Shown here: positions 1 to 8,859 of the stretch, in pieces
Position numbering within the stretch: position 1 is the stretch's first letter
How the letters are laid out: every line of letters starts with the position of its first letter
DNA from: DATGKG01 sp963851325
GTDB taxonomy: Bacteria > Desulfobacterota > Binatia > Binatales > Binataceae
Direction: 5' to 3'
DNA: 64,000 bases
Assembly (NCBI GenBank): GCA_963851325.1
Contig: CAWKOR010000001.1
Span: 1,674,001-1,738,000 of the forward strand
The notes under the pieces: generated by a model
The model's input: only the letters and a program-made list of their open reading frames with translations
Told to the model about the DNA's origin: nothing
Database searches by the model: none
Translations under genes and position numbers: made by a program

Positions 1-1022
1 TGCTCATCATCGGCACGATCGGTATCGTTTCGCATTTCGCCAACGGGATCTGGGTCGGCACCTGGTTCTCGGCCGGAATTCTGATCGTGAGCGTGGCGAT
101 GTTCGCTGCCAATATGATTCCGTGCCTTTACGCGCAACTCGGACGCGGAGTCGCCGAAACCGGAATGTTTCTCTCGACCTGCTTTCTGTTCATCGCCGCT
201 TCGATCGGATTCGTGCTCGCGCTTGACAAGACCTATAACTTTCTCGGCGGCGATGTGCTGACCAACCTCGCGAGTCACGTGCACTTCGCGGCGATCGGAT
301 GGGTAACGCTGACCATCTGCGCGGTCTCGTATCGCATGCTGCCGGCCTTCCTGCTTCCCAGACTGCACTTGCCGAAAAGTGCGCTGTGGCAGCTTTGGGC
401 GCTTGCCGCCGCGACGATCGCGCTCGGCACTACCTTGCTGCTCGGATTGCCGGGCGAGGTTTTATGGAGCATCGCGATCGCGGCCGCGCTGCTCGCCTAC
501 ATGGTCACCATCGGTCGCCTGATGCGCTCGCGCCGGATGCCGATTGACTTCGCCGCGCGCCATGCGATGGCTGGCATTGTGTGGCTGGTGCTCGCGATCG
601 TTTGCGGACTGACCCTCGCGATCATCGGTCCGCAAGGGCTGGCGGGGAGCCGCATCGCGACTGCATACGGCACGATGGGGCTGCTCGGCTGGATCTCCAA
701 TTTCATTATGGGAATGTCGTACCAACTATTTCCCGGCTTCGTCGTTCACGCCCGCGCGACCGCAGGATGGCCCCCGATGACGATCGCGGAGCTCTCGATC
801 AAGCGGCCGCGATGGCTGGTGTTCATCGCGTACAACGCGGGCGTGACGATCCTGATTGCGGGATTCATGTTCTCATCAGCCGCACTCGCCCAGGTCGGAG
901 CAGTCGGAATCGCGCTCGGCGGAATAACCTACAGCGTAACGACACTCTGGACGCTCAGCTTTGCGTATCGCAAGGCGATACCCAGCGCGGCAAATGCTTC
1001 GCTGCGAGTTCTACCCGGCTAG
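1..1022 (+). CDS. Heme-copper oxidase subunit I-like membrane protein (5' partial)
   Basis: The frame is open from base 3, so the gene starts left of the window; about 339 residues are visible. The protein is almost all hydrophobic helices (about nine visible). It carries an HVHFAAIGW motif followed by a YRMLPAFLLP segment, and later GWISNFIMGMSYQLFPG. This spacing and composition resemble cbb3-type/NnrS-like relatives of oxidase subunit I, in which paired histidines bind heme. It converges on the caa3 oxidase operon, and the two stop codons share a CTAG tetramer at 1019-1022. Family membership is inferred from pattern only; a catalytic role in O2 or NO reduction cannot be claimed without the missing N-terminus. 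Confidence 0.55.
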   Translation, partial: LIIGTIGIVSHFANGIWVGTWFSAGILIVSVAMFAANMIPCLYAQLGRGVAETGMFLSTCFLFIAASIGFVLALDKTYNFLGGDVLTNLASHVHFAAIGWVTLTICAVSYRMLPAFLLPRLHLPKSALWQLWALAAATIALGTTLLLGLPGEVLWSIAIAAALLAYMVTIGRLMRSRRMPIDFAARHAMAGIVWLVLAIVCGLTLAIIGPQGLAGSRIATAYGTMGLLGWISNFIMGMSYQLFPGFVVHARATAGWPPMTIAELSIKRPRWLVFIAYNAGVTILIAGFMFSSAALAQVGAVGIALGGITYSVTTLWTLSFAYRKAIPSAANASLRVLPG

Positions 1023-1849
1023 GTAACTGGATCGGCGCCCGGGCGGCCGGAAATGGCGCGCAAGCGCGGGCGCGGCGCCTCTTCGATGCTTGGCACGTCG
1101 CTGTCATCTTCCTGCCGCGACCATTGGTAGAAGATCGCGGTGAACACACACATCAGATAGCTGCCCTGCCCTACCCACATCAGCAAGCCGCCGAGTATCT
1201 GATCGTCCATCGCGCGCAATCCCCACAAATGCGGTCCTTCGAGGTACCACGGATACACGACTGAGTATGCGAGTGTGATGGGCGCGGCGACCGCGGTCAT
1301 CGGGATCATGAGCAGAAAGATGTAAAAGATCTGCAGTGGGTACGAGAGCCGTGGCAGTTCCGGCAGTGGACTGAGTATCGGCCACCACATGATGACGCCG
1401 CTGATCATGAAGGCCAGGTGGATTGCGATGTGGATGTTCTCGTCGCGGCACATCAAGTCGAAGATTGGAGGATTGTGCGCAATCACAAACACCGCGGTGA
1501 AGCTGAGATACGCGATCAGCGGATTGGTAAAAAACTCCGCGAACGGCCGCACCCATCGGCTGAGCACCCACGGGCGCAGCATCGAGGCCGGCACCGCAAG
1601 CAGCATCAGCGGCGGAATTACAAAAGTCTGGTTGAAGTGCTGCAGCATATGCATCGTGAAGCAGCGCTGCTCGGCCCATTCATCGACCGGTCCTAAAGTA
1701 AAAATCGTAACCGCGACGGTGAACACGAACCAGAACCAGTGGCGCGAGCTGACGCGATGATTTCCGAAGGTGGCTGCTCCGACATACATCGCGACCAGCA
1801 CCGCGATACCGATAGCTACACTCGGATGCATGTCGGTAATCCACTCCAT
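1019..1849 (-). CDS. ctaG: CtaG-type cytochrome c oxidase assembly factor
   Basis: 276 residues from the ATG at 1849, with about seven predicted membrane helices. The sequence has the caa3_CtaG family look: an early HMLQHFNQT segment, AHNPPIFD, HLAFMISGVIMWWP, and a late LGGLLMWVGQG helix. The family is needed to build the copper centre of caa3-type oxidases in the membrane. A longer ORF reaches 1981, but it would run through the end of the subunit IV gene; the ATG at 1849 follows that gene's stop by 2 bases and fits translational coupling. This is the last gene of the act-cox operon. Assignment is firm at family level. Confidence 0.85.
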   Translation of the reverse strand: MEWITDMHPSVAIGIAVLVAMYVGAATFGNHRVSSRHWFWFVFTVAVTIFTLGPVDEWAEQRCFTMHMLQHFNQTFVIPPLMLLAVPASMLRPWVLSRWVRPFAEFFTNPLIAYLSFTAVFVIAHNPPIFDLMCRDENIHIAIHLAFMISGVIMWWPILSPLPELPRLSYPLQIFYIFLLMIPMTAVAAPITLAYSVVYPWYLEGPHLWGLRAMDDQILGGLLMWVGQGSYLMCVFTAIFYQWSRQEDDSDVPSIEEAPRPRLRAISGRPGADPVT

Positions 1850-1851
1850 GA

Positions 1852-2196
1852 TCAGAAATAGTGAATGCCCATTCCGGGCGGGACTGTATGTCGCGAGAGA
1901 AACAGAAACAGGCCCAGCAGTGAAAGGAATACTCCAATCGCAATAGTCAGTGGGAAGACAAAGATAGTATTGACCGCCCACTTCTCGTAACGCAGATGCA
2001 TAAAGAACATTGCGATTAGTGCGAACTTCGCGATCGCCAGTATGACCAGTATCGGCACCATCACCGGCCGCAGCGCGTGAATGTACGCGACTGTGATCTC
2101 CATCGCGGTCAGCACGATCAGAAATCCGCCTACGATCAGATAGACGGTGTTGCTGATGTGCGCCTGCTCTTTTTCGACGTAAGTGTCGTCGCTCAT
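1852..2196 (-). CDS. Cytochrome c oxidase subunit IV (prokaryotic type)
   Basis: 114 residues with three membrane helices at roughly 17-37, 46-68 and 77-100. The middle part reads IAKFALIAMFFMHLRYEKW, the signature of the small bacterial caa3/aa3 subunit IV family (CoxD/CtaF-like). The subunit helps stabilise the oxidase core in the membrane. Its ATG overlaps the stop of the upstream subunit I/III gene as ATGA, and ctaG follows after 2 bases, so all are co-translated. No oddity is seen. Confidence 0.85.
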   Translation of the reverse strand: MSDDTYVEKEQAHISNTVYLIVGGFLIVLTAMEITVAYIHALRPVMVPILVILAIAKFALIAMFFMHLRYEKWAVNTIFVFPLTIAIGVFLSLLGLFLFLSRHTVPPGMGIHYF

Positions 2197-4665
2197 GCGC
2201 CCTTAACCTGCTGCATCAGATAAACCAGGGTGAAGATGATTACCCACACGATATCGACAAAGTGCCAGTAGAGTCCCACCATCTCGACCGACAGCGCGCG
2301 CGACTTGTCGAGCTTGCCGGTAAACGACGCGACGATCAGAACCAGGATCCACAAAATTCCGATCGCGACATGGGTGCCATGCGTCCCGACCAGCGTATAG
2401 AAGCATTGCGAGAACAGGTTGGTCTGGTACGCCATCCCCTTCATCCAGAAGCCGTGAAATTCGTGAATCTCGACTCCGAGAAAAATCATTCCGAAAAACG
2501 CGCAGCCGATTAGCCAGATGCGATTCCACACGCGATCATCGCGCTGGATCGCGTTGAGCGCGAGGACCATCAGCACGCTCGACATTAGAAGAATAAAGGT
2601 GCTGAACGAGGTCAGCGGGATTTCCAGGATCTCGGCGCCCGGTGGTCCAGGGTTGCGCGTCTTGTACACCACGTAGGTCGAGATCAGCGTCGCGAAGAAC
2701 AGGCATTCGGATCCGATAAACGACCAGATGCCCACTTTGCGGACGTCGGCGCCGACCGAGCGCGAGGCTTCGTCGGTCTCATGCGTTTCCTGTCCGAAGG
2801 TCGGATACTCGAACGCCATCCCGACGATGCCCAGGAACATCGCGAGCAAGCCCAGCGCCACCAGCCGATACCACATCACAATCCATCCCAGGCCCATCAC
2901 GAAAAGCCCGCCCGCGATAACGAGCGGAAAGAACGAAGGCGCCGGCATATGGATCGGCTCGGTCGGCGCGGCCTCGGGCACCGGTTTGGGAATCTGCCCC
3001 GCCGCATACATCGCGACCCCGCGCGACCCGGCGCGTCCGTACTTGGTAATCCAGAAAGGATCGCGGCCGCGCACGTTGGGAATGTTGCCGAAGTTGTAAG
3101 CCGGCGGTGGCGAGGTCGTCGCCCATTCCAGGCCGCGTCCATCCCACGGATCGGCAGGCGCGCGCTCGCCGTTAATCAGGCTCTTGATGATGTTGATGTA
3201 CAAAACCAGAAATGCGAGCCCCAGGATGAATGCGCATACCGTCTCGAACTGGTTGATGAACGTCCATCCCATGTTGGGCGCGTAAGTGTAGATGCGCCGC
3301 GGCATACCCAACTGCCCGACGATGTGCATGGGGAAGAAGGTGCCGTTGAATCCGATCAGGGTGAGCCAGAACTCCAGCTTGCCGAGCCGCTCATCGAGCA
3401 TGCGGCCGGTCATCTTCGGCCACCAATAGTAGAACGCCCCGAAAATCGCGAAGGCGACGCCGCCGAACAAGACATAGTGAAAATGCGCGACGATGACGTA
3501 CGAATCGGTTTGCTGCAGATCGACCGGCGGGCTCGCGAACATGATTCCGGTCAACCCGCCGATAGTGAACTCGAGGATGAACGCGAGCGCAAAATACATC
3601 GCGGTCGTCATGCGCAACGAGCCGCCCCACACGGTGGCGATCCACGAGAAGATCTTGATCCCGGTGGGGATTGCAATCAGCATCGAGGTGATCGCGAATG
3701 CGCTGTCGGCGACCGGCCCCATCCCGGTCGCGAACATGTGATGGCCCCACACGCCGTAGGACAAAAACGCGATCAGGATCACCGAGTAGACCATCATCGG
3801 ATAGCCGAACAGCGGCTTGCGCGCGAAGGTCGGCAGCATCTCGGAAATTATTCCGAAGGCGGGCAGCGCCATGATGTAGACCTCGGGATGTCCGAACAGC
3901 CAGAACAGGTGCTGCCACAGAATCGGCGTCGCGCCTTCCATCGCCTGGTAGAAATGCGCGCCGAAAAAGCGATCGAGGAAAAGAAACAGCAAGTCCGACG
4001 GTGAGCGCCGGGAATGCGAGCAGGATCAGGACCACCGTCACCAGCAGCGTCCACACGAACAGCGGCATCCGCATGTAGGTCATGCCCGGCGCGCGCATCG
4101 AGACGATCGTGGCGAGAAAATTTATCGCGGTGAGAACCGTCGCGACGCCCGAAATGATGAGGCCGATATCCCAGAAATCGATGTGCAGGCCGGGCGTGTA
4201 CATGCGTTCGGTCAGGTTTGCATAACCGAACCATCCGGCATTCGGGAACCCACCGTTACGCCAGAACAATCCCAGGTGAAGAAAAATTCCGCTGAACAGA
4301 AAAATCCAGAAGCTCAGCGCATTGAGACGCGGAAATGCAACGTCGCGCGCCCCGATCATCAGCGGCAGCAGAAAATTCCCGAAGAACCCGATCAGCAGCG
4401 GCATCACGACCAGGAAGATCATGGTGGTGCCATGCATCGTGAACAGCTCGTTGAAGAGCTCCGCCGAAATGAAATGATTGTTCGGATAGAACAATTGGGT
4501 GCGGATCAGCAGCGCCTCGATCCCGCCGAACGCCATGAAAACCAGCGCCGCGATGCCGTACATCATCGCCACCTTCTTGTGGTCGATGGTGTTGAGCCAG
4601 CTGATCAAGCCGCCTTCGAGGTAGCTCGGCTCTACAATCGGTAATGCTTGCGGTTGGGCAGCCAT
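2193..4665 (-). CDS. ctaD: Cytochrome c oxidase subunit I/III fusion, broken by one frameshift
   Basis: Catalytic core of the caa3-type oxidase: subunit I (heme a, heme a3-CuB) followed without a stop by subunit III. The first frame (4665 to about 3990) has HGTTMIFLVVMPLLIGFFGNF and ends in ALTVGL. The second frame takes up at LFLFLDRFFGAHFY and contains HPEVYIMALPAFG (CuB ligands) and YVIVAHFHYVLFG (heme ligands). Subunit III begins near VRKVGIWSFIGSECLFFATL and ends with YWHFVDIVWVIIFTLVYL. Expected length is about 823 residues. Skipping one base near 3990 joins the frames exactly at the conserved LTVGL-LDRFFG boundary. I/III fusions are known, for example in Thermus caa3. The break is either an assembly indel or a real lesion. 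It starts 13 bases after coxB. Confidence 0.88.
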
Positions 4666-4678
4666 AGGAACAATTCCC

Positions 4679-5698
4679 CTACTTCAGGCTTTCCAGATAC
4701 GCGACCAGGTCGTGGAGTTCGTCGCCGCTCAGACCGAAGTCCGGCATCTCGGCTCCGGGCTTGAGTTCCGACGGATGCGCGATCCATGCGGTTAGCTCCT
4801 TTGGATCGTTGGCAAGCACTCCGGCGGCAATTGTGGTGCGGCTTGCCAGATGCGTCAGGTCTGGGCCGACATAACCCTTCGATACGCCATTGATAGTGTG
4901 GCAGGTCGTGCACGGACTATCGGCGAACACGCGCGCGCCGCGGCCGGCAGGCGTTTCTTCGGCCGGATTCGGAGCAGGCTCGGCCTGCGCCTTTTCCCAC
5001 CTTGCGAATCGGTCGGGCGGGTCGACGAAGATTCGAAATCGCATGTTGGCATGCGACACGCCGCAAAACTCGGCGCATTGCCCGTAGTACTCGCCCGGAA
5101 CGGTCGAGATGAAGTCGATATGGTTGACCTGCCCCGGAACCACATCGCGTTTTCCGCCTAGCCGCGGCACCCAGAAACTGTGGATGACGTCGTTCGATAC
5201 GAGGCTAAGGCTAATCGGACGATCGGCGGGAATGTGCAACTCGTTGGCGGTCATCACCTTGGAGCCGTCGTGGTAGTGAAACTCCCACCACCATTGATGC
5301 GCGATAACCGTGATCGGGAGTGCATTCGCGGCCGGAGCACGCGGCTGAGTGCGGAAAATCAGTCGCACGGTCGGAATCGAGATGAAGAGCAGGATCAGGG
5401 CCGGACCCAGCGTCCATGCGATCTCCAGTTTCAAATCGGAACTGACCGAGGTCGGAGGTCCCGCTTCGCCGACCCGAGTCGAGAAGACGAACACCGCCAG
5501 GATGAATGCGACGATCACGATCACCAGGATCAAAAGATCCCAGGCGGTGACCTCCATGAACATGCCGTAGCACCAGTTCGCCAGATCCGAACGCGGCGCC
5601 AGCGTGCTCATCGGATGACCGGGATCCTCGCCGCATCCGCACGCGAGAATCGCCGGCAGCAGGCCCAGCAGGTTCGCTGTGAAGCGGCGCATGCTCAT
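4679..5698 (-). CDS. ctaC: Cytochrome c oxidase subunit II with C-terminal cytochrome c domain
   Basis: 339 residues. An N-terminal lipoprotein-like signal (LPAILACGCG) is followed by two membrane helices and a cupredoxin domain. The CuA motif is CAEFCGVSHANM, with upstream HQWWWEFHYHDG as the electron-entry region and HSFWVPRLGGKRD. A cytochrome c domain follows, with CTTCH heme binding near residue 263 and a distal Met likely in GAEMPDFGLS. This is the caa3 arrangement: the fused cytochrome c takes electrons from complex III and passes them to CuA. The ATG overlaps the actF stop (ATGA). With no actE in the cluster, this heme c may be the direct partner of alternative complex III (inference). 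Confidence 0.93.
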   Translation of the reverse strand: MSMRRFTANLLGLLPAILACGCGEDPGHPMSTLAPRSDLANWCYGMFMEVTAWDLLILVIVIVAFILAVFVFSTRVGEAGPPTSVSSDLKLEIAWTLGPALILLFISIPTVRLIFRTQPRAPAANALPITVIAHQWWWEFHYHDGSKVMTANELHIPADRPISLSLVSNDVIHSFWVPRLGGKRDVVPGQVNHIDFISTVPGEYYGQCAEFCGVSHANMRFRIFVDPPDRFARWEKAQAEPAPNPAEETPAGRGARVFADSPCTTCHTINGVSKGYVGPDLTHLASRTTIAAGVLANDPKELTAWIAHPSELKPGAEMPDFGLSGDELHDLVAYLESLK

Positions 5699-6951
5699 TC
5701 TTCAGCGGCCTCCAACACCTGGGACGCTGTCGCGGCAGCAATGGTCAGCTTCATTCCAGGAATCGCGCACAATCCGAAGATGCCGAGGAATCCCAGCGTC
5801 ACTGCCAGCTCGATCCAGTTGAACGGGATGTACTTCGGCGTGATCGATGGCACCACCAGCACATAGCGCTCGAGCCACATTCCGAGCAGGCCGAGAAATG
5901 CGACGCTGCCCAAAATCGTGGGCGTCTTCTTCGGCTTTACGCCCATCAGCAGGACAAACGGTATCACCCACACCAACAGCGGCACGGTCCAGGTCGGGAT
6001 CATCCATGGCGTGTAGATCGTGTAGCCGGCTGGGCCGCCGATGAGCGCGCCGCGCACCACCAGGAAAAATGTTTCGGCTGGGATGTCTCCGTACCAAATC
6101 ACGATGTATTGCGCGAACAACAGGTAGGCCCAGAACACCGAGAAGGCGAAGGTGAATTTGCCGAGATCGTGCAGGATGCTGTCGCGCGTGAACAGGTTTC
6201 CGGGACCCAGGCGGCCTCGCAGCACGACCGCTGTCAGAGCCATCGCCACAATACCGCTCCAGAAAGCGCCGCCGAAGAAATACGCGCCGAACAAAGTGCT
6301 TCTCCATTGCGGCGCCAGCGACATGATCAGATCGAATGCAATCAGCGACATGACCGCGGCGTAGGTGAGTGCGAGCGCGGGAGCGAGGCGTCGAATCGCG
6401 GCCGGCGGCATCTCGATGTTGTCATTGGAGAGCGCCCACTGCCGGACATCGACGCGATGCGAAATGCGGATGAACCACAAATCCAGAAGCGTCAGCGCCA
6501 GCAGCGCAAAGCCTTCGCGCGCGAAGAAAAATGGCGTGTTGAGCCAGATCGGATTTTTCGCCAACTGCGGTTTCGTCACCCACGGCCACAGCTCGGCGCG
6601 TCCGAAAAAAAGAATCCAGAACAAAACAAATGCGACGGGTATGAAAAGGTAGAATGATTCGGCGAGCCGATACGCGCCGGGGCCGCCCCATCGCGCCTGG
6701 GTCAGGTAGAATGCGCCGGAGATCATCACGCCGCCCTGCGCGACGCCGAAGAAGAAGAGAAAGTTCACCAGAAATGCTTGCCACGCATGCGGTTCCGTCT
6801 CGGTCATCACCCCGATGACGAATCCTGCGACGCCGATGAGCGTGAGGATCGCGCAAACTGCCACCAGCGCCACCGGCGTGCGAATGCCCTCGGCGCCGGG
6901 GATCATCCCGGAGGCTTGGGGCGCGGGTGACGCTTGAGGATGGGCGCTCAT
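5695..6951 (-). CDS. actF: Alternative complex III membrane subunit ActF
   Basis: 418 residues with about ten membrane helices. The pattern HAWQAFLVNFLFFFGVAQGG near residues 52-71 and the long second half with LYTPWMIPTW-like and YIPFNWIELAVTLGFLG segments are typical of ActF, a quinol:cytochrome c oxidoreductase subunit related to NrfD proteins. ActF sits next to ActC in the membrane and contributes to the quinol side and proton path of the complex. It overlaps both actD upstream and coxB downstream by 4 bases (ATGA), showing tight coupling of complex III and oxidase genes. Confidence 0.9.
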   Translation of the reverse strand: MSAHPQASPAPQASGMIPGAEGIRTPVALVAVCAILTLIGVAGFVIGVMTETEPHAWQAFLVNFLFFFGVAQGGVMISGAFYLTQARWGGPGAYRLAESFYLFIPVAFVLFWILFFGRAELWPWVTKPQLAKNPIWLNTPFFFAREGFALLALTLLDLWFIRISHRVDVRQWALSNDNIEMPPAAIRRLAPALALTYAAVMSLIAFDLIMSLAPQWRSTLFGAYFFGGAFWSGIVAMALTAVVLRGRLGPGNLFTRDSILHDLGKFTFAFSVFWAYLLFAQYIVIWYGDIPAETFFLVVRGALIGGPAGYTIYTPWMIPTWTVPLLVWVIPFVLLMGVKPKKTPTILGSVAFLGLLGMWLERYVLVVPSITPKYIPFNWIELAVTLGFLGIFGLCAIPGMKLTIAAATASQVLEAAEE

Positions 6952-7475
6952 TGCAGGACTCGCGGGCGCGGATCCTCATGCGCGACGTCCTCGGCGCCCG
7001 CGTCGCGCATCAACGCTTCGATTTTTGCGCGGTCAGCCTCGTCGCATCCAACCGCGATGCCAAACCGATCGGCGCCGAATCTTTCCGAGTATCCGGCAAT
7101 CGGATCAAATTGAGGCAGGCGCGCGAACAGGAAAAAACTCAGCGCTGCGGACAGGCCCCCGAACAGGATCATCAACTCGAACATGATGATGATAAACGGC
7201 GGTATCGATACGACCGGTTTGCCCCCGGCAACCAGGTTCCATTCCCACGAGGTGCCGACCGTCACCGCGAGTCCCGTCAACACGCCTGCGATACCGCCGA
7301 TCAGGACAAACGCGCGCACCGGGCTCAGTCCACGTCCGATGGCGTGGAGCAAGTGCTCGCTCGGAATCGGCGAGAACACGCGAAACTCGATGGCGTTGCG
7401 CTTGAGCGCCTCGACCGCGTGCACGCACTGCTCTTCCTCGGCGAAGCTGGCGACTAGTTCGATTTCAGCCGTCAT
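6948..7475 (-). CDS. actD: Alternative complex III subunit ActD (DUF3341)
   Basis: 175 residues from the ATG at 7475. A soluble N-terminal part (AEIELVASFAEEEQCVHAVE) precedes two membrane helices (RAFVLIGGIAGVLTGLAVT and IIIMFELMILFGGLSAALSF) and a charged C-terminal domain. This is the usual ActD/DUF3341 layout. An in-frame ATG at 7496 lies deeper in actC with no ribosome site, so 7475 is preferred; it overlaps actC by 11 bases. The next gene is actF, joined by an ATGA overlap, so there is no room for a separate actE here, where many clusters carry one. Confidence 0.9.
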   Translation of the reverse strand: MTAEIELVASFAEEEQCVHAVEALKRNAIEFRVFSPIPSEHLLHAIGRGLSPVRAFVLIGGIAGVLTGLAVTVGTSWEWNLVAGGKPVVSIPPFIIIMFELMILFGGLSAALSFFLFARLPQFDPIAGYSERFGADRFGIAVGCDEADRAKIEALMRDAGAEDVAHEDPRPRVLQ

Positions 7476-8859
7476 TGGATGCCTGTTCGGATGCACGCGA
7501 GACGCTCGGATAGTAGTTGTCGCGCAGCGATTGACGCAGCCACCGAATCCCTTCCTTGAGTTCGGTCATTGAAATGATCGGCAGGTAGCGGGTGAAGAGC
7601 GAGAACAACATCAGAAACCAGGCGAAGCTGCCGACCGTGATCATCACCTCGGTGATCGATATATGAAAGAAACTCCATTGCGAGGGATTGAAGTTAGTGG
7701 CCAGCGAACCCGCGATGATCACGAAACGCTCCAGCCACATTCCGATGTTGACGAAAATCGTCACGATGAATAACGGGATGGTGCTGCGCCGAATCCGCGG
7801 CGAGAACAGCGCGAGCGGAAGCACGCAGTTGCCGAACACCATCACCCAGAACAATGGTCCCCACGGACCGAAGTAGCGCATGTTGAACGTCACCACCTCG
7901 AACTGATCCTGCCCGTACCAGGTGATGAAGGTTTCCGTGATGTACGAATAGCTGACCACCAGCGAGGTCAGCAGAATGACTTTCGCCAGGTTGTCGAGAT
8001 GCCATGGGGTGATGAGGCCCTGGAGGTTGAGCAGCCGGCGCATCGGGATCAGCAGCGTCAACACCATTGCGACCCCGGACAGGATCGCACCCGCGACGAA
8101 GTACGGCGCGAAAATCGTGCTATGCCACCCGGGAAGCTGCGCCATCGCGAAGTCCCACGACACTACGCTATGCACCGAAATCACCAGCGGCGTGGCGAGG
8201 CCCGCGAGCAGCAGATACATCATCTGGAAATGGCGCCATTGTTCATCGGTCCCGCGCCATCCAAACGCCAGCATCGAGTAGAATGTCTTGCGCAGCCCCT
8301 TCGCGGCGTCGCGCGCGTTGGCTACGTCGGGAATCAACCCCATCAGCAGGAAGGTCGCGCTGATGGTAAGGTAGGTCGACACCGCGAAGGCATCCCAGAC
8401 CAGCGGCGAGCGAAAGTTCGGCTGCAGGTAACGCTCGTTGGGGTACGGCAACAACCAGTAGGCATTCCATACACGCCCGAGATGGATCAGGGGAAACAAT
8501 CCCGCCGTCAGTACCGCGAACAGGGTCATGGTCTCGGCGAGGCGATACACCGCGGTGCGCCAGCGGGTGCGGAAGAGATACAGGATTGCCGAGATCAGGG
8601 TTCCCGAATGCGCGATTCCGACCCAGAACACGAAGTTGGTGATGTAGACCGCCCACATCGTGGGCTGCTTCAGTCCGGTCACTCCGAGGCCGCGGTAGAT
8701 CTGGCGCGTCCACAGCGCGGCCGCGATCGCAACCAGTGTCGCGCAGAAGCCGATCCACGCCCAGAACAGCAGCCCCGGCGGCTCCATGATCCGATGCACG
8801 CCGCGATCGATGTCGGCATAGGTCGGGCTGGTGTTGATCGGTTCGATCGCGGCGGCCAC
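7465..8859 (-). CDS. actC: Alternative complex III membrane subunit ActC (NrfD family)
   Basis: 464 residues with about ten membrane helices and a soluble start. NrfD/PsrC-family features include FWVGIAHSGTLISAILYLF near residues 76-94 and HSVVSWDFAMAQLPGWHSTI in the middle. ActC holds the quinol-binding site and receives or donates electrons through the Fe-S subunit ActB. The GTG start at 8859 directly abuts the actB stop (TAA then GTG), so the genes are translationally coupled. The length fits the family. Confidence 0.92.
   Translation of the reverse strand: MAAAIEPINTSPTYADIDRGVHRIMEPPGLLFWAWIGFCATLVAIAAALWTRQIYRGLGVTGLKQPTMWAVYITNFVFWVGIAHSGTLISAILYLFRTRWRTAVYRLAETMTLFAVLTAGLFPLIHLGRVWNAYWLLPYPNERYLQPNFRSPLVWDAFAVSTYLTISATFLLMGLIPDVANARDAAKGLRKTFYSMLAFGWRGTDEQWRHFQMMYLLLAGLATPLVISVHSVVSWDFAMAQLPGWHSTIFAPYFVAGAILSGVAMVLTLLIPMRRLLNLQGLITPWHLDNLAKVILLTSLVVSYSYITETFITWYGQDQFEVVTFNMRYFGPWGPLFWVMVFGNCVLPLALFSPRIRRSTIPLFIVTIFVNIGMWLERFVIIAGSLATNFNPSQWSFFHISITEVMITVGSFAWFLMLFSLFTRYLPIISMTELKEGIRWLRQSLRDNYYPSVSRASEQASNDG

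Noticed and set aside
2781..4004. 407-codon ORF on the plus strand opposite the oxidase gene
   Set aside because: Antisense shadow; Arg/His/Glu-rich with no fold pattern, while the minus strand carries conserved subunit I and III motifs.
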